64,000 nucleotides of DNA, taken from Effrenium voratum (Eukaryota; Sar; Dinophyceae; Suessiales; Symbiodiniaceae). The first letter of the stretch is position 1, and each line of letters opens with the position of its first letter. Location: assembly GCA_963377175.1 (NCBI GenBank), contig CAUJNA010001605.1, forward strand, positions 1 through 64,000, written 5' to 3'. A program made the translations under genes and the position numbers. This document shows, piece after piece, positions 43,290 to 54,188 of this stretch. The notes under the pieces were generated by a model that was not told the origin of the DNA, made no database searches, and saw nothing but the letters and a program-made list of their open reading frames with translations.

Positions 43290-46022
43290 GGCTGCGCTCG
43301 CGGCCTCTTCAGGGTCCTACACTTTTTGGTTGCGCTCGCGGCTTTTTCAGGGGTGATGGCCACGTAGCCGCCCGCTCTGAAGCGTCTCATGTCCAACCAG
43401 ATCGTGATGTGAGCGAGCTCTGCCCCTTGCAGCTTGTGGGTCGTGCTTGCGTATCCGGGCGGGCCGGGAAGCATGTGACGCTGCCGCCGTCCTCCAATTC
43501 TTCGGTCAAGGGAACAGGGCAAGGTCTTTTCCCGTGGCCGTGGTCACTCTCAGGCAGCCCGACGCGGCGTCCAAGCTGCGGACAGTGGCCTCCATCCCGT
43601 TCACAAAGTCGAGCGGCTTGTTGAGGTTGCGGGTCAAGTGTAGGCGCATCCCCGCGTAGATCTCTTGTCGCAGCGGCTTTGGGATGGCCTCCTTGCGCCT
43701 GCCATTGCCCTCGTAGTTCTCGGGGTTCGCCTCCCAGTCTAGCTCCAGCTCGCCCAGGGCCGGCTTGCGCATCTTCTCGAACAGCGCCTGGACACAGAGC
43801 TGGTTGACGACGGCCGCCTTCTGCCGAGTGCAGGTGGCCACCGTCGTGTCGGGGTGCTGGCGCAACACTTGCTCGATCTCTTCCAAGGTCGGGTCCCCTG
43901 CGTGGGTCCAGGCCTTGTGCCCCCGGCAGATGTCCTTCAGCTGCTCCGGCGTAGGGATTGCCGTGCGCAACAGCTCGAGCTTTTTTCGGAGCTTCTCATC
44001 CTTGCAGCGCCACATCTCGTGCAAGTTGACCACGAATGTGCTCCTCCACTTTGGGCTGTCCATGGCCTGGCTCTCGCCGACGCCCGGTAGCTGCCAGAAG
44101 TCTCCCGTGAAGACTAGGGCCGGGAGCTTGTCGGCAGCTTCCCACATTTGGATCACGCGGTCGAACTGCTCTGCGGTCAGCTGCGAGACCTCGTCCACCA
44201 CCACGAGGTCGTACTGCGCCAGGGCATCCAAGTGCTCGTCGGCCCTCTCCTTCCACAACCAAAACGCAGCCGCGCAGGTGTCCACGTCCGCTGCGGGATG
44301 CCGGCTGCGGACCCTTGCCGCTTGCTGAGCTGCGGGCAGCGCGTAGAGCACGCGCCCGCCGCTCTCCAGGATCCGGTCGACGCAATTGCCGGCGACCGTG
44401 GTCTTACCCGTGCCAGGCGGTCCGAGCCCGGCGATTGGTCGGGCGTCCTTGGCCGCGGCCTCTCGGATCTCGTCGAGTTCCTCGATGTCCTGCGCCGCCC
44501 GCGCCTTGGCCGCCCGCTCGGCGGCGCCAAGCACGCTGTCGCGCAGTAGTTGCTGCTGTCGATTGAGCTGCAGGCCCTCGTCTGGGACAGGGAAGCCTGC
44601 TTCTGCCAGACTTCGGCGAGCTCCCTCGGCGTCTCCTTTGACGATGTGGCCCGCCAGATACTGCTCGACGAGGTGGCGCTCCGCCTTCAGCTTTGCAAGG
44701 AACGACTTGACCTTGGCGACGCCCGTGGCCTCCAGCTCCAGCTCCTTGGCCACTGCCTCCTCATCGCTCCAGTGCTCCGGATGGCGGGCCAAGGCGTTGC
44801 CGAGGTGCTGGTACTGCTCGGGCACCTTCTCTGCAACTGACGGGTCAACCAAGTCCTCCAAGTTCCGGAACGGCGCCCGGAGAGCCAGCCATTGGCCAAA
44901 ATGGCGATTGTTGAAGACCGAGACCGAGTCCACCGCGATGAGCTTTTCTCCCTCCATCTCGCAGTTGTTCGCGAAATCCTCCAAGGTCTTGCTGCTGCCC
45001 TGGCGATTCCGCTTGTTCCAGACCCACTGCGCAATCTCGCCCTTCTTGTTTGTTTTGCGGGCGAACTCAAGGAGGCTCATGTCCTCGCGTCGCCAGGCGC
45101 TCTCTTGGTAGAGCTTGACGATCTTGGGCACGGCCTCCTCGCTCATTCCCGGCCAGGGCGCCCGCAGTTCCTCCATAGTCCCGCTGTAGCGGCAGGGCGG
45201 GAAGGTCTTGGCCGCCAGGTAGAGCCACATCTCCGGCTCGCAGGGCTTGTAGTCGAAGAGCACCCTCCGGGCCACGGAGAACGCCGAGGCCTCGTCCGCC
45301 AGCCACTCCTTCTGGAAGGCGTCCGAGAATTTTGGCGTGTAGGTCGCGCAGTACTTCAGCAACGGCCCCCGGTCGTTGCCAAGCAGTGCGTCTTGGTGGC
45401 ACTTCGTGATCTCCAAGGTGTCGGGGAAGTAGGCTCTGTGGCCGGCCGCCGCGTCCTCCGCTGTGTGCTTCAGCCGCAACAGCTGCGCGGCGTCGTCCCA
45501 ATGCGACTCCTCCTCCTGGATGGGCCAGCCCGTCGCCGCACCTGGCCGCCGGGGCCGCCCCAGCACGTAGCCCCGCAGCGCCGCCTCGTCCTCGCTCGGC
45601 TCCGTGGCTCGGATCTTCTCCTCGAGCTTGGCCCGCTTGGGCTCCCGCAAGTAGTTCAGGCTGTGGCAGTGGACCCGGCCGCTGCCGTGGTAGGCCTGGG
45701 TCGCTGCCTTGCGCTTGCCGTCTTGGTATTCCAGCCGGAAGAAGAAGGCCTGGCTGGTCTCCGCGCCGCTGTCGGTCGGGCCAAGGAGGTGGGCCTTCCA
45801 GACGTCCCCGCCGTCGGCGCTGCTGCGCTTGTTCATGCCGGTGTAGAGGCCCCGCTCCAACTCCGTGAAGACGTGCGCGTGATGCAGCGTCTCGAGGCCT
45901 GCCAGCTCCTGTTCCGGCTCGCCCTCCGCCGTGGACCCACCGCGCCGCCGCCCCGCCTGCAACATCTCGTTGAGGATCCAGAAATGGTAGGGGAAGCTGG
46001 GCTCCCAGGGCGCCATCGTCTT
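43290..46022 (-). CDS. Helitron-like gene E/F, C-terminal half: Rep (HUH, Y2) and PIF1-like helicase
   Basis: Open for about 840 codons from the transposon junction. It begins KTMAPWEPSFPYHFW, then ETLHHAHVFTELERGLYTGM, FFFRLEYQDGKRKAATQAYH, and an HUH motif in the form HCH (GSGRVHCHSLNYL, 45663-45671). The two-tyrosine motif is LLKYCATYTPKFSD near 45320-45370. Then follow ARRVLFDYKPCEPEMWLYLA and the helicase: GLGPPGTGKTT (about 44395-44430), DLVVVDEVSQLT (about 44175-44210), FTGDFWQLPGVGES, LTRNLNKPLDFVNGMEATV. A frameshift near 43510 precedes STTHKLQGAELAHITIWLD. Motif VI is lost: GYVAI runs into a duplicated ~36-bp sequence instead of the usual ALSRV. The N-terminal half is at 61312-63417 on the same strand, 15.3 kb away. 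Confidence 0.85.
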
Positions 46023-46054
46023 CTTGGATGCCCGTGTGTGTTTGCAAGTGTTTG
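46023..46054 (+). repeat. Left terminal inverted repeat
   Basis: CTTGGATGCCCGTGTGT then GTTTGCAAGTGTTTG. Mismatches to the right end at positions 9, 14 and 17. Confidence 0.9.
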
Positions 46055-46556
46055 TCTTACATGATATGTGTTTATGCCAACTAAAAACTGTTTGTTTGGT
46101 TTGGCTAAACTCGGTTAGCGCAGTTACCAACGTTGAGTTTAGCAAAGTTACGTTCAATTTACGGGTCAGTTTATTAACTCGGCTAAATGCGCTAAACTCC
46201 TTAATGTTGCGGCCGGAGAAGCAAACATTTTGCTACGGCGCGGAGCGCAGAAACTCAAAAAGCTGCACGCTACTACCTGCGAAAAACCACAGGCGCCAAA
46301 AAATACTGCCACTCAAGCTTATATAAGCGAGCCGTGAAAATGGCCCTGCAGCGCGCGAGCTTGTCCACACGCGACAATTGGCCCTGCGCCCACGCGTGCG
46401 GAAGCGAGCCTCATGATCCACGGGGTCCGCGGAATTGCCTGACGCCAGCAAGTTGAATGCATCCAAAAGGGGCGCCAAATCTTGTTAACGTCACAAGCAC
46501 ATGCGTGCGCGCACGTGCCACACACACGCAGGCAAAGCGAGCCACGCAACATATTT
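46055..46556. other. Left subterminal region of the DNA transposon
   Basis: Repeated TTTGGCTAAACTC, GAGTTTAGCAAAG and GCGCTAAACTCC motifs to about 46200, then CTTATATAAG at about 46317 with GCGAGC...GGCCCTGC beside it. These may be transposase-binding and promoter sites (inference). Confidence 0.5.
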
Positions 46557-48890
46557 TCAGGCCATGACCATCGCCTTTCGGCCGTGTACAACTTTATAGG
46601 CTTTCGACTCCACAATGGATCCTGTTTCGACCCAACATGGATCGTCGTTCATGTCGAACACATGGCGGCCTTCTGGGCGCCAGCCCGACAGACATGTGAA
46701 AAGATTCGGCCCTGCTTGAGCATGAAACCAAACCTGGCCTACTGCGAGCTCTGCGTTGACTTGAAATGAGACCACGTCTCCTTTGGAGACTGGCTCGCCT
46801 TTGACAAGAGCACGCAAAGATGCTTCGCAAGAATTTACAAAGATCCCCCTTGCCTGGAAGAAACTAAGGAGATCTTGGGAGCCGGCGTGGGGGCTCAAAA
46901 GGCACGTCCCCTCCCTGCCATGCCACTCCTCAAGGGCCAGCGCCTGTTGAAGCACCACCTCTTCCAGGAGGCCTCGCTCCCAACTTGAGCCTTTGCTGGC
47001 GTTGTGGGATTGATTTGCCCGCTTCTTCAGCTCTTTATGTTTTCGCTCATGCGTCCACAATGAAACCAAAGCACCATGGCGGCGCAATTGGTCTGCAAGG
47101 TGGTGGCTGTAGTGCGCCTTTGGGGGGAAGGCTGCTGCTCCGTACGCTGCCAGGCGGTGATGCAAGTGCGATTGCACTGCAGCCTGAAGGGCGTCAGGGC
47201 ACACCGGCCTGCTCCGTGTTTCGACAAGCAAGTCAAGCACCGCAGCCAGGGCGTTATATGACATCACCTGATGCGGGCAGAAGCCAGAAGCAACCTGACC
47301 CTCGCCTACAGTACGCATGCTTTTGCGCAAGAAAAATGTGGACACGGCTTTTCCATATAAGCATGGATTGCCATGCATGTGTGTATATATATATATATAT
47401 ATGTATGCACTAAACAGGGCGTGCTTGAGACAAATTGCAGGCGGGGCACGCACTTGGCAAGGTGACCGTGAGGGTGCGGCACCATGTCTGCGAGCAAAGC
47501 CCTGAGGACAGTGTACAAATTCAGGCCCTCGCTGGCTGAAGCCTTGATTTCACCGGAGCCAGGAGTGCGGCCCCGGAAGACTTGCGCGCCGCTGCCCCCC
47601 TTGGACACGATTTTACTGGGAAACTTCACATCAGCAACGTATGCGTGAATCATCTCCGAAGTGATCTTGCAAGACCTGTGGAGTTCATCGCACCTTACGT
47701 GGCCAGAAACGCGACTCTTTATCAGGCACGTCGCGCGCAGCGCGGCAAAGAAATGTGGCACAAGCACACGGGGGAAAAAAAACAAAAGACATGACATGAC
47801 ATGATGACTTCTTGCCAGCGAGCAGATGCCCGCACTCCGAGTTCCAGAGGCCAGACACTAGGAAAATGTGCATCCAGTCGAAGCAAGTCACTGAGATGGG
47901 GCCTCCTTGAAGGTACCTGCAAAATTCCTGGTCCCACAAGGCGCCTTCAGGCGCAAAGGAAAGGCCCAGGGACTGCTCCAATTTCTCGAATGTTGTTTTG
48001 TTCACAATAGGCTTTTGCTGGCGCAAGTACTGAGCGTTGTCGAGGATCGATCGGTCAGTGTGGGGGATGACGTTCTCCAAATTGGTCTGGCAACTCGGGG
48101 CCAAATTTGGCCCGTACTCGTCAAGCCTCGAGCTCCACGCAACAAGGTTGCGGCACCTGAAGCAGAGCATGGTCCCGCTCGAGCCTTTGACTGACCACAT
48201 TTGCTTCAAAGCCACCTCGTCGGCGACAACCATGGTAATGCGTCCGAAGACCATGCGGCGTCGCTCGCCTGGAAAGGTCAGCATGACACCCTTGCGTAAA
48301 TCAAAAGGATCGTCAAAGAACAAGGAGGCGATTTTTTTGAATACCTGCGAGTATATGCTCTTGACGTCCTTGAGGCGGCTTGAGCGCACAGCGCAGATGT
48401 GCATCCAAAGGTCCTCCCTGGAGATGGATGCGCCGTATTGACCCACGGACCAATAAAAGCTAACCAGTTTTCGCTGGTTATTGCCTTTCAGGACATTGCC
48501 AGGCACAACCTCATCGCAGTACAAAAGGACCTGGAGCTGAGGGTCCTTCTCATTGTCGTTTGCGCCCAGCTTCTCTGCCAGGAATTGACCAAACTGAGGG
48601 CTGCGGCTCACGCACACTTGCAAGAAGAGTGGCAGAGGGCTCACCACGGGCAGACTGAGACTGCTCCCGTCTTGAAGCTCTAACTCGATGGTTCGCCAAA
48701 GGTCTCCTAGGGCAGTGTCCTTCGGCAACTCTTGCTGCCGTGTTCTCTTCAAGGTTTGTCGGCTAATGCGCTCTGGGAGGCCGTGGTCGCGCACCGCCTT
48801 GAGGACTGCCACCATTGCAGATTGCGTCACGTAGCTGTGCCGGCCGGCCGAGATGTACACCTGTCGCCCCGAAGAGGAAGCCGCTGCCAT
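46557..48890 (-). CDS. Probable DDE-type transposase, spliced in about three exons
   Basis: Exon 1 (48890 to about 47820) starts MAAASSSGRQVYISAGRHSY. It contains VLLYCDEVVPGN, KLVSFYWSVGQYGASIS, VVADEVALKQMWSVKGSSGT with CFRC, and CFDWMHIFLVSGLWNSECG. Exon 2 (about 47740-47442) has VADVKFPSKIV and SASEGLNLYTVLRALLADM. Exon 3 (about 47307-46557) has KAHYSHHLADQLRRHGALVS, WTHERKHKELKKRANQ and SSWERGLLEEVVLQ. The intron between exons 2 and 3 contains a (TA)n tract and fits GC-AG or GT-AG borders. Acidic residues in CDEV, ADEV and FDWMH, and the late WTHERKH block, resemble CMC/Plavaka-type transposases and a large uncharacterised dinoflagellate family I recall. The catalytic assignment is inference. 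About 700 residues are expected after splicing. Confidence 0.65.
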
Positions 48891-49914
48891 GCCGCAGGTT
48901 TGCTAAAATTTGCGTGCTCACGAGCACTGCATGAAAGGGCGAGCAACAAATGCCCTGCGCACACCGATCTCCAAGCCTAAAAAGCCCGCAGTGACACTGC
49001 TTGTTGTTTTGCCTATATTGCACATGCGCCAGACTTGCGGCGGGCAATTTGATTCTGTGCTTCCATGCGGAACCGTCAACTGCATCTTCTGTGCGCTTTC
49101 ACGAGCCAGGCGCAACCAGCCGCATTTTTGGCGCAGCATGAACATGACTGCCCAAACCCATGCAGTGGGTCCAGATCACAACAGCATGCGAGCGCCGATG
49201 CGCATGAGCTTGCCAGACATTCAACAAGCCCGGCCTGCATGGAAGGGCATTTGCAGGATACACCTGCGTGAGCGGGCACTCAGCTTCACAACCACCCTAA
49301 ACCCTAAGTGATTCAAAAGCCGAAACGTGTCTCTTGCAGCGCATCATTCCAGGACCTTCGTTCAGCTCTCTGCTCAACTGTTCATGGCTGCGCTCTTTTC
49401 AGGCGCAATTCAAAAAACGTGGGTGTGGACAATGTTGTCCGTGGGAGCAAGCTTTCCAGCAACCGGTTGCCCCTTCTTCAAGCTGAATGCAAAAACAACG
49501 CAGTGGCATCAAGGCTGCAGGGGCTGCAACAGCTCGCGCCAGAAGCAGGGCCACATTTGATCAGGGCTCGCTTTCACCAGGATTGGGTTCACACTGAAGC
49601 CTCTCAGTTGCGCCCGAAAACACTGACTTGAGAAAAGGGGGCACATTGGGGAAGCTTGCCCTTGGGAACGGATCTACGCGGGGTCCAATTTCCCCTCGCG
49701 CTCACGCCGCTTGCGGCGCCGGATCAAATATTGAACCAATGGCAAACACTGCAAAATCGCGAGCCTGTGACTGAGGCCCTGCGTGCATGCAGGCCCTGCA
49801 ACTTCATGGCGAGCCATCGATCACTGGCTGGGGCTTGCTGAAACAAATTTGAACACTTTGCGACACTATCAGCGTCAAACAAAATCAATAGAACACCAAT
49901 GCCCCAGAGCCAGA
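48891..49914. other. Intergenic region between transposase and gene 2 of the DNA transposon
   Basis: No supported gene. Contains a CCCTAAACCCTAA motif at about 49294 and a GCAGGGC...GGGCTCGC motif at about 49540-49575. Confidence 0.5.
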
Positions 49915-51654
49915 CTAGCGCCCTTGCTCAATCAAGCTCAATGCCTTAGCAAAGGACGCGTCAGGGTCCTCACCAATGCGGATCTTTCTGTCGCAGCGGT
50001 CGGTGTTGACAACAAAGACACGCCAGTGGCCACCATTGCGATTGATCCTGCCGGGGCCATACCATGTAGTCCCCACTGGTTCTTCCGGCGTTGGCGGCCT
50101 TTGTCCGAGTGGATGAGGCGCAGGGCGAGACTTGGGCTTCGGCTTTGCCTTTGGCTTTGCCTTTGCCTTGCCCTTGGCCGCTGCAGGCGGCTGCTGATCT
50201 TCGGTGTCGTCTGCGGCCTGTTCACTGGCCTGCACCTTGCCCTCATCAGCACTTGCCGTGGCCTTGGCCTTGGCCTTGGCCGTTGCTTTGGCCTTGGCCG
50301 TGGACTTGCCTGCAGCCTTGCCCTTTGCTTTGGGCTTTGGCTTGGCCTTCTCTCTTTCCTGCAAGGCCTCCATCATAACCTTGGCCTGCTCCTCAGGACT
50401 GACGACAGGCACATCCGGCAGCGCCAACGCATTGGGCGACTGGGAAGCCTTCTTCTCAGAAGGTGGGCTGGCTGCCTGGCTCTCGCTCTCCTCTTTGGTG
50501 GGGGTTCCGTCTTTTCCGCGGGGGCTGCTGGCAGCAGCGGGTGCATTTGTCGGCGGCGCAGCAATCGCCCCCTTCTTCCGAGGATCATCGAAGATCTGCA
50601 GCCCTTGCAATTGAACTGCTTGCTGCGGTGAATTTCCAGAAGCCATTCCTTGCCCTAGCTGCGCCAAGCAAGCCAGCATCTGAAACATAGGGTTGCCATC
50701 TTGGCTGCTGTGGCACAATGCTTGCATGCAGTCCAACATCGTCAAGCTGCTGCCGCTCGAGCTGGAAGAAGCATGGGCAGAGGAAGGGGCTTGGGCTGGG
50801 CTCAGAAGTCGGGAGCTCTTTCGCAGCGCGACTGTGTGGGGGAAATGCTGCCCGCTGAAGCCCTCGCCTAGTGGCTGCTCGCGCTCACCGTACGCGTTCT
50901 GCCACCAAGTCTCATAGGCGGGCGACCCAAGGGTGTCCTTGAGACCTTGCGGCAACGCTGGGAAGTCAAGGACGTGCACAGCGTCCTCATCGCGCTCCAC
51001 CTTCCTGACCTTGGTTTTCAAGCTCTTTTTGAGGTCTCGCAGCATGTCGTTTCCGTGCTGCGCGTTCTGGATCTCCACACCACAGGCTTGCCCCACCCTG
51101 GCACGCCGTCGGCGCCAAGGCTAGGTTGTTTTAACAGAGCCAAGAGAAAGAAAAAAAACAACGCACAACATGACCATGGATAGGCGAGCAGCGATAGCAC
51201 ATGGCCACTGGTTGGCTCGGATGGCAGATGCAGCCCGATCTTATACATGCGAGATGCTAGAACATCCAGCTTGCTGAGCGCGCCTGTCCCCTGGCGGAGC
51301 TGGTCCATGTCCGAAGTGGTCATGTAGGCGCCAAAATTTTTCATGTTCTGGCGTTGCCTCATGGCAAGAGGCTCCTTGGACCCTTCACCGCCCCGCTTTG
51401 CGACAGCTTGCAAGAGCTCTTGTTTCATATTCAACTTTGGACAAGTTCATGCGGGCGATCCGCTGTCGCCACTGTTTGGCTTGCTGAATTGCCACATCTT
51501 TGAAAGTGTCATTCGAAAGCAGGCCCCGTGTCCTGTCAAGGTAGGCCGTGGCGGCCTTGAGGCCCTTAACAGCCTCATCCACATCCATGAGGTGGACAGT
51601 TCCCCCCAAACGCCAATGCCTGAGCCTGAGCTGAATTGCTCTGCGCAAGCACAC
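49915..51654 (-). CDS. Transposon gene 2: unknown protein with K/A/P-rich linker
   Basis: Exons: about 51654-51240 (MDVDEAVKGLKAATAYLDRT, then a frame change to KRGGEGSKEPLAMRQRQNMK and SRMYKIGLHLPSEPTSGHVL), a T-rich intron, then about 51096-49915. The last exon has LRDLKKSLKTKVRKVERDED, AYETWWQNAYGE, a serine-rich stretch, and a low-complexity KAKAKATAKAKAK/KPKPKAKG linker. It closes with a compact C-terminal segment, TTWYGPGRINRNGGHWRVFV then DRCDRKIRIGED. The basic linker suggests nucleic-acid or chromatin contact (inference). I do not recognise a named family. It is co-oriented with the transposase. Confidence 0.6.
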
Positions 51655-51989
51655 CTGTGTGGCAGGCGACGCTCAGCCCTATTCTATAGAAGCAAGCAAC
51701 GACAAGATGACGTTCGGCCTGGAGCTCCGCGTCCAGCATCTCCCTGACCATGCAGGTCAGGCGCCAGACTTCGGGCACAACGCTAGGACTGCATCAACTC
51801 ACATTAAGTGTGTCATGAACAAACTGAAGCACGATGTCCGTGTGGCACGCTTTTCCTTGCGCTATCAAAAAACATGGCAGCTCTTGTCTCAACTGCCCCA
51901 GCGGCCAACGCCTGACCTTGCTGCCGAATAAGTCAATGGGTCGTCAGAACATTTTGGGCCCTGTATCCACGTGGGCGCAGCCGCTGAGC

Positions 51990-52604
51990 CTAGCGCCTGC
52001 TAGCCGGGCACTTCGCAACCCTTGGTGGCGCTTTTGCAGGCCTTTTCATGGCCGGCTCTTTGGCCCTTGCCAACTGCTCAATTGAAGTGCTTGAACGTGT
52101 CTGCACACCATTAGAGTCCAAACAGATGATCTCGTCCTGGTCGGTCCACCACTCAGGCTTTCCCGTCATGTCACTCAGAATGTGCACCAGCAGAGTCGAG
52201 ACGGTGATGGGCCTGATAAACGTGCTCTCAAAGCCGCAGTCACCATATGGGTCGAGGCCAACTGCAGAGACATGGATGCCCGCATTGGTCTCCCGGCAAG
52301 ACAGCTTCATGCTCACCTTCTGCACCGGCGCGGTCATCATGTATACATAGGTGTCCTTGCCGGTCTTGCTGGGGCGCTTCAGGATGACGCCACTGTCGTC
52401 CACGTTCATCACCTGCCACTTGAAGGCCACGCAGGGGGACGTGGTGAGGTAGAACTTCTCTCCCACGAAGGCTAGGCTGCACCGCCGCGAGGCAGCAGGC
52501 CCAAGCAGCAGCCAATCAGACAGCGTCTGGTTCTCCCAGTTGGCCTCGTCCTCTGACAGGTCGGTCTTAAACTGCCAGCTCTCCATGGCGGCACACCGAT
52601 ACAC
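51990..52604 (-). CDS. Transposon gene 3: unknown ~200-aa protein
   Basis: Probable start MESWQFKTDLSEDEANWENQ (52586) or the upstream MYRCAAM (52604). A globular pattern follows: SDWLLLGPAASRRCSLAFVG, TSPCVAFKWQVMNVDDSGV, KDTYVYMMTAPVQKVSMKL, IHVSAVGLDPYGDCGFES, FIRPITVSTLLVHILSDMTG. It ends with a basic tail (KRPAKAPPRVAKCPASRR). Neither a signal peptide nor a membrane segment is seen. No known domain recognised. Confidence 0.6.
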   Translation of the reverse strand: MYRCAAMESWQFKTDLSEDEANWENQTLSDWLLLGPAASRRCSLAFVGEKFYLTTSPCVAFKWQVMNVDDSGVILKRPSKTGKDTYVYMMTAPVQKVSMKLSCRETNAGIHVSAVGLDPYGDCGFESTFIRPITVSTLLVHILSDMTGKPEWWTDQDEIICLDSNGVQTRSSTSIEQLARAKEPAMKRPAKAPPRVAKCPASRR

Positions 52605-54188
52605 AAAGGTGAAGGGTCACTGAGCGAGCCTCTGTGGCAAGGCCCTGCTTCAAAATGCACACAGCGAGCGCTCACAACGCCCTGCATTGGTTCATGTCAA
52701 GCACATGAACCCTTTCCAGAACGTGATGTCGGGCCAATGGCCGACTGTACACCACGTGCGTGCGATTGATTGGACACTCCAAATTCGATTGCAAACGATT
52801 ACCAACTCAACCTGATGCAAGCAATGTGAGACGCCAAACTCAAGCAGGGCTGCAACAGCTCGCTACAAAAGGCAGGGCTTTTCAGAAGCTCGCCTGCGCG
52901 TGGCTCGCTTCACTGAAAACACAGCTCAAACACATCCAAGACATGCCCAATGCAACGCACTCCCAGCTGAGCACCAACATGGTTTGTGCACACTACCAAA
53001 ATGGTGTTCCCCAGCTGAGCACCAAAGTTAAACTCGGGCCTCTCAGGATGCCAGTGTTGGACCCCAAATTGTGACGCCCTTATTTTCAAACTTCCTTGCC
53101 ACACCTGTGGGCCCTTTAACTCCTGTCACCTGCCTCAAACTCATTTCCACCCATTAATTGATTCAAGCAACCCTTAGTTGAACCAATTGCATGTGTGTGT
53201 GGGGGAAATCCTCCCTCAAACGCATTCTCTTCAGCTCGCTCCACAATCCAGTACAGGTTAAACATGTTCCAGTCAGGATCTGCCGCCACACAAACAAGTT
53301 CGACGTGACATGTCAAGCACTGCGCACACACACACACACACCCTGGCCAGAACCTCACTCAGCAGGCAAATGCTTTTAACGTCCGCGGACGGAGGTGAAT
53401 TCCAGTCGAGGGTGAAACCGTGCACTTAGGGGATGGGCATACAGGGTAGCCAAAAAAACAACAACTCTCAAACATGGTGTCTCAAAAATTTGTTGAACGA
53501 CAAATCTTGGACTAGGCACTATCCTGGAATTTGTTGTTCAATAAATATGGTAGTGTTTGTTTTGTCGTTCAACAAATATTTGGCGTTTTTATTTGTTGAT
53601 CAACAAATTCTGAGAAACCCGACATGTGGAAATTTGTTGAACAACAAATTCTGAGAAACCCAACATGTGGAAATTTGTTGAACAACAATTGAGGTGTGTG
53701 TTAGGGGTTTGGAACAAGTGATGCCCTGCGCGCCCTTTGTTGTGACGGATCTGCCGGCTGGAGTCGTGCTCGTGATTGACTGGACATGTCCATGTTGGCT
53801 GTGGCCGTGAATCCTGCCGCAGTTTCTAAGTGACTCGCCTGTGCGTGGCGTGGAGCCTGAAGCATGCACGCGCATGTGCGAGGTTTCATGTGTTCTTGTC
53901 AAGCTCCACGACTGGCGCAACCTAGCCTACGCATCTCTCACTCTGCTGCCCATGCTCGCTTTGGCCACCGCCGCCAGGTCCCTCACCGCCTGCCACCTCA
54001 CCATCTCCACGTTGCTGCTGCCACCGCGCGAGCGGGCCCTGGAGCGTCCGTAGCCAAACCTGGGCAAGACGGAAACAGCGCAAGGTTCCAAACCAAAGCT
54101 TTGCAAATCAACATGCAGGGTTTCTTTGAAACTCGCATCAGCAGGGCCATGACGGCTCGCTCGCACATGCAGCCAAAAGAAACACTCC
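52605..54188. other. Intergenic region with palindrome cluster
   Basis: No supported gene. Holds GCAGGGC/GCTCGC motifs near 52850-52915 and 54113-54165, a (CA)n tract at about 53327-53341, and the TTTGTTG/CAACAAA palindromes at 53487-53692. Confidence 0.5.
53487..53692. repeat. Cluster of six TTTGTTG-NN-CAACAAA palindromes
   Basis: Examples: TTTGTTGAACGACAAA (53487), AATTTGTTGTTCAATAAAT (53531), TTTGTTGATCAACAAA (53590, perfect), TTTGTTGAACAACAAA (53632). The last two to three sit in a ~40-bp tandem repeat with GAGAAACCC(G/A)ACATGTGG. Candidate binding sites for a dimeric protein (inference). Confidence 0.7.

Noticed and set aside
44892..46064. 390-residue plus-strand reading frame
   Set aside because: Shadow of Helitron-like gene E, whose minus-strand frame carries the HUH, Y2 and helicase motifs.
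47385..47405. (TA)n tract coding YIYIYIY
   Set aside because: Microsatellite inside the transposase intron; not protein-coding.
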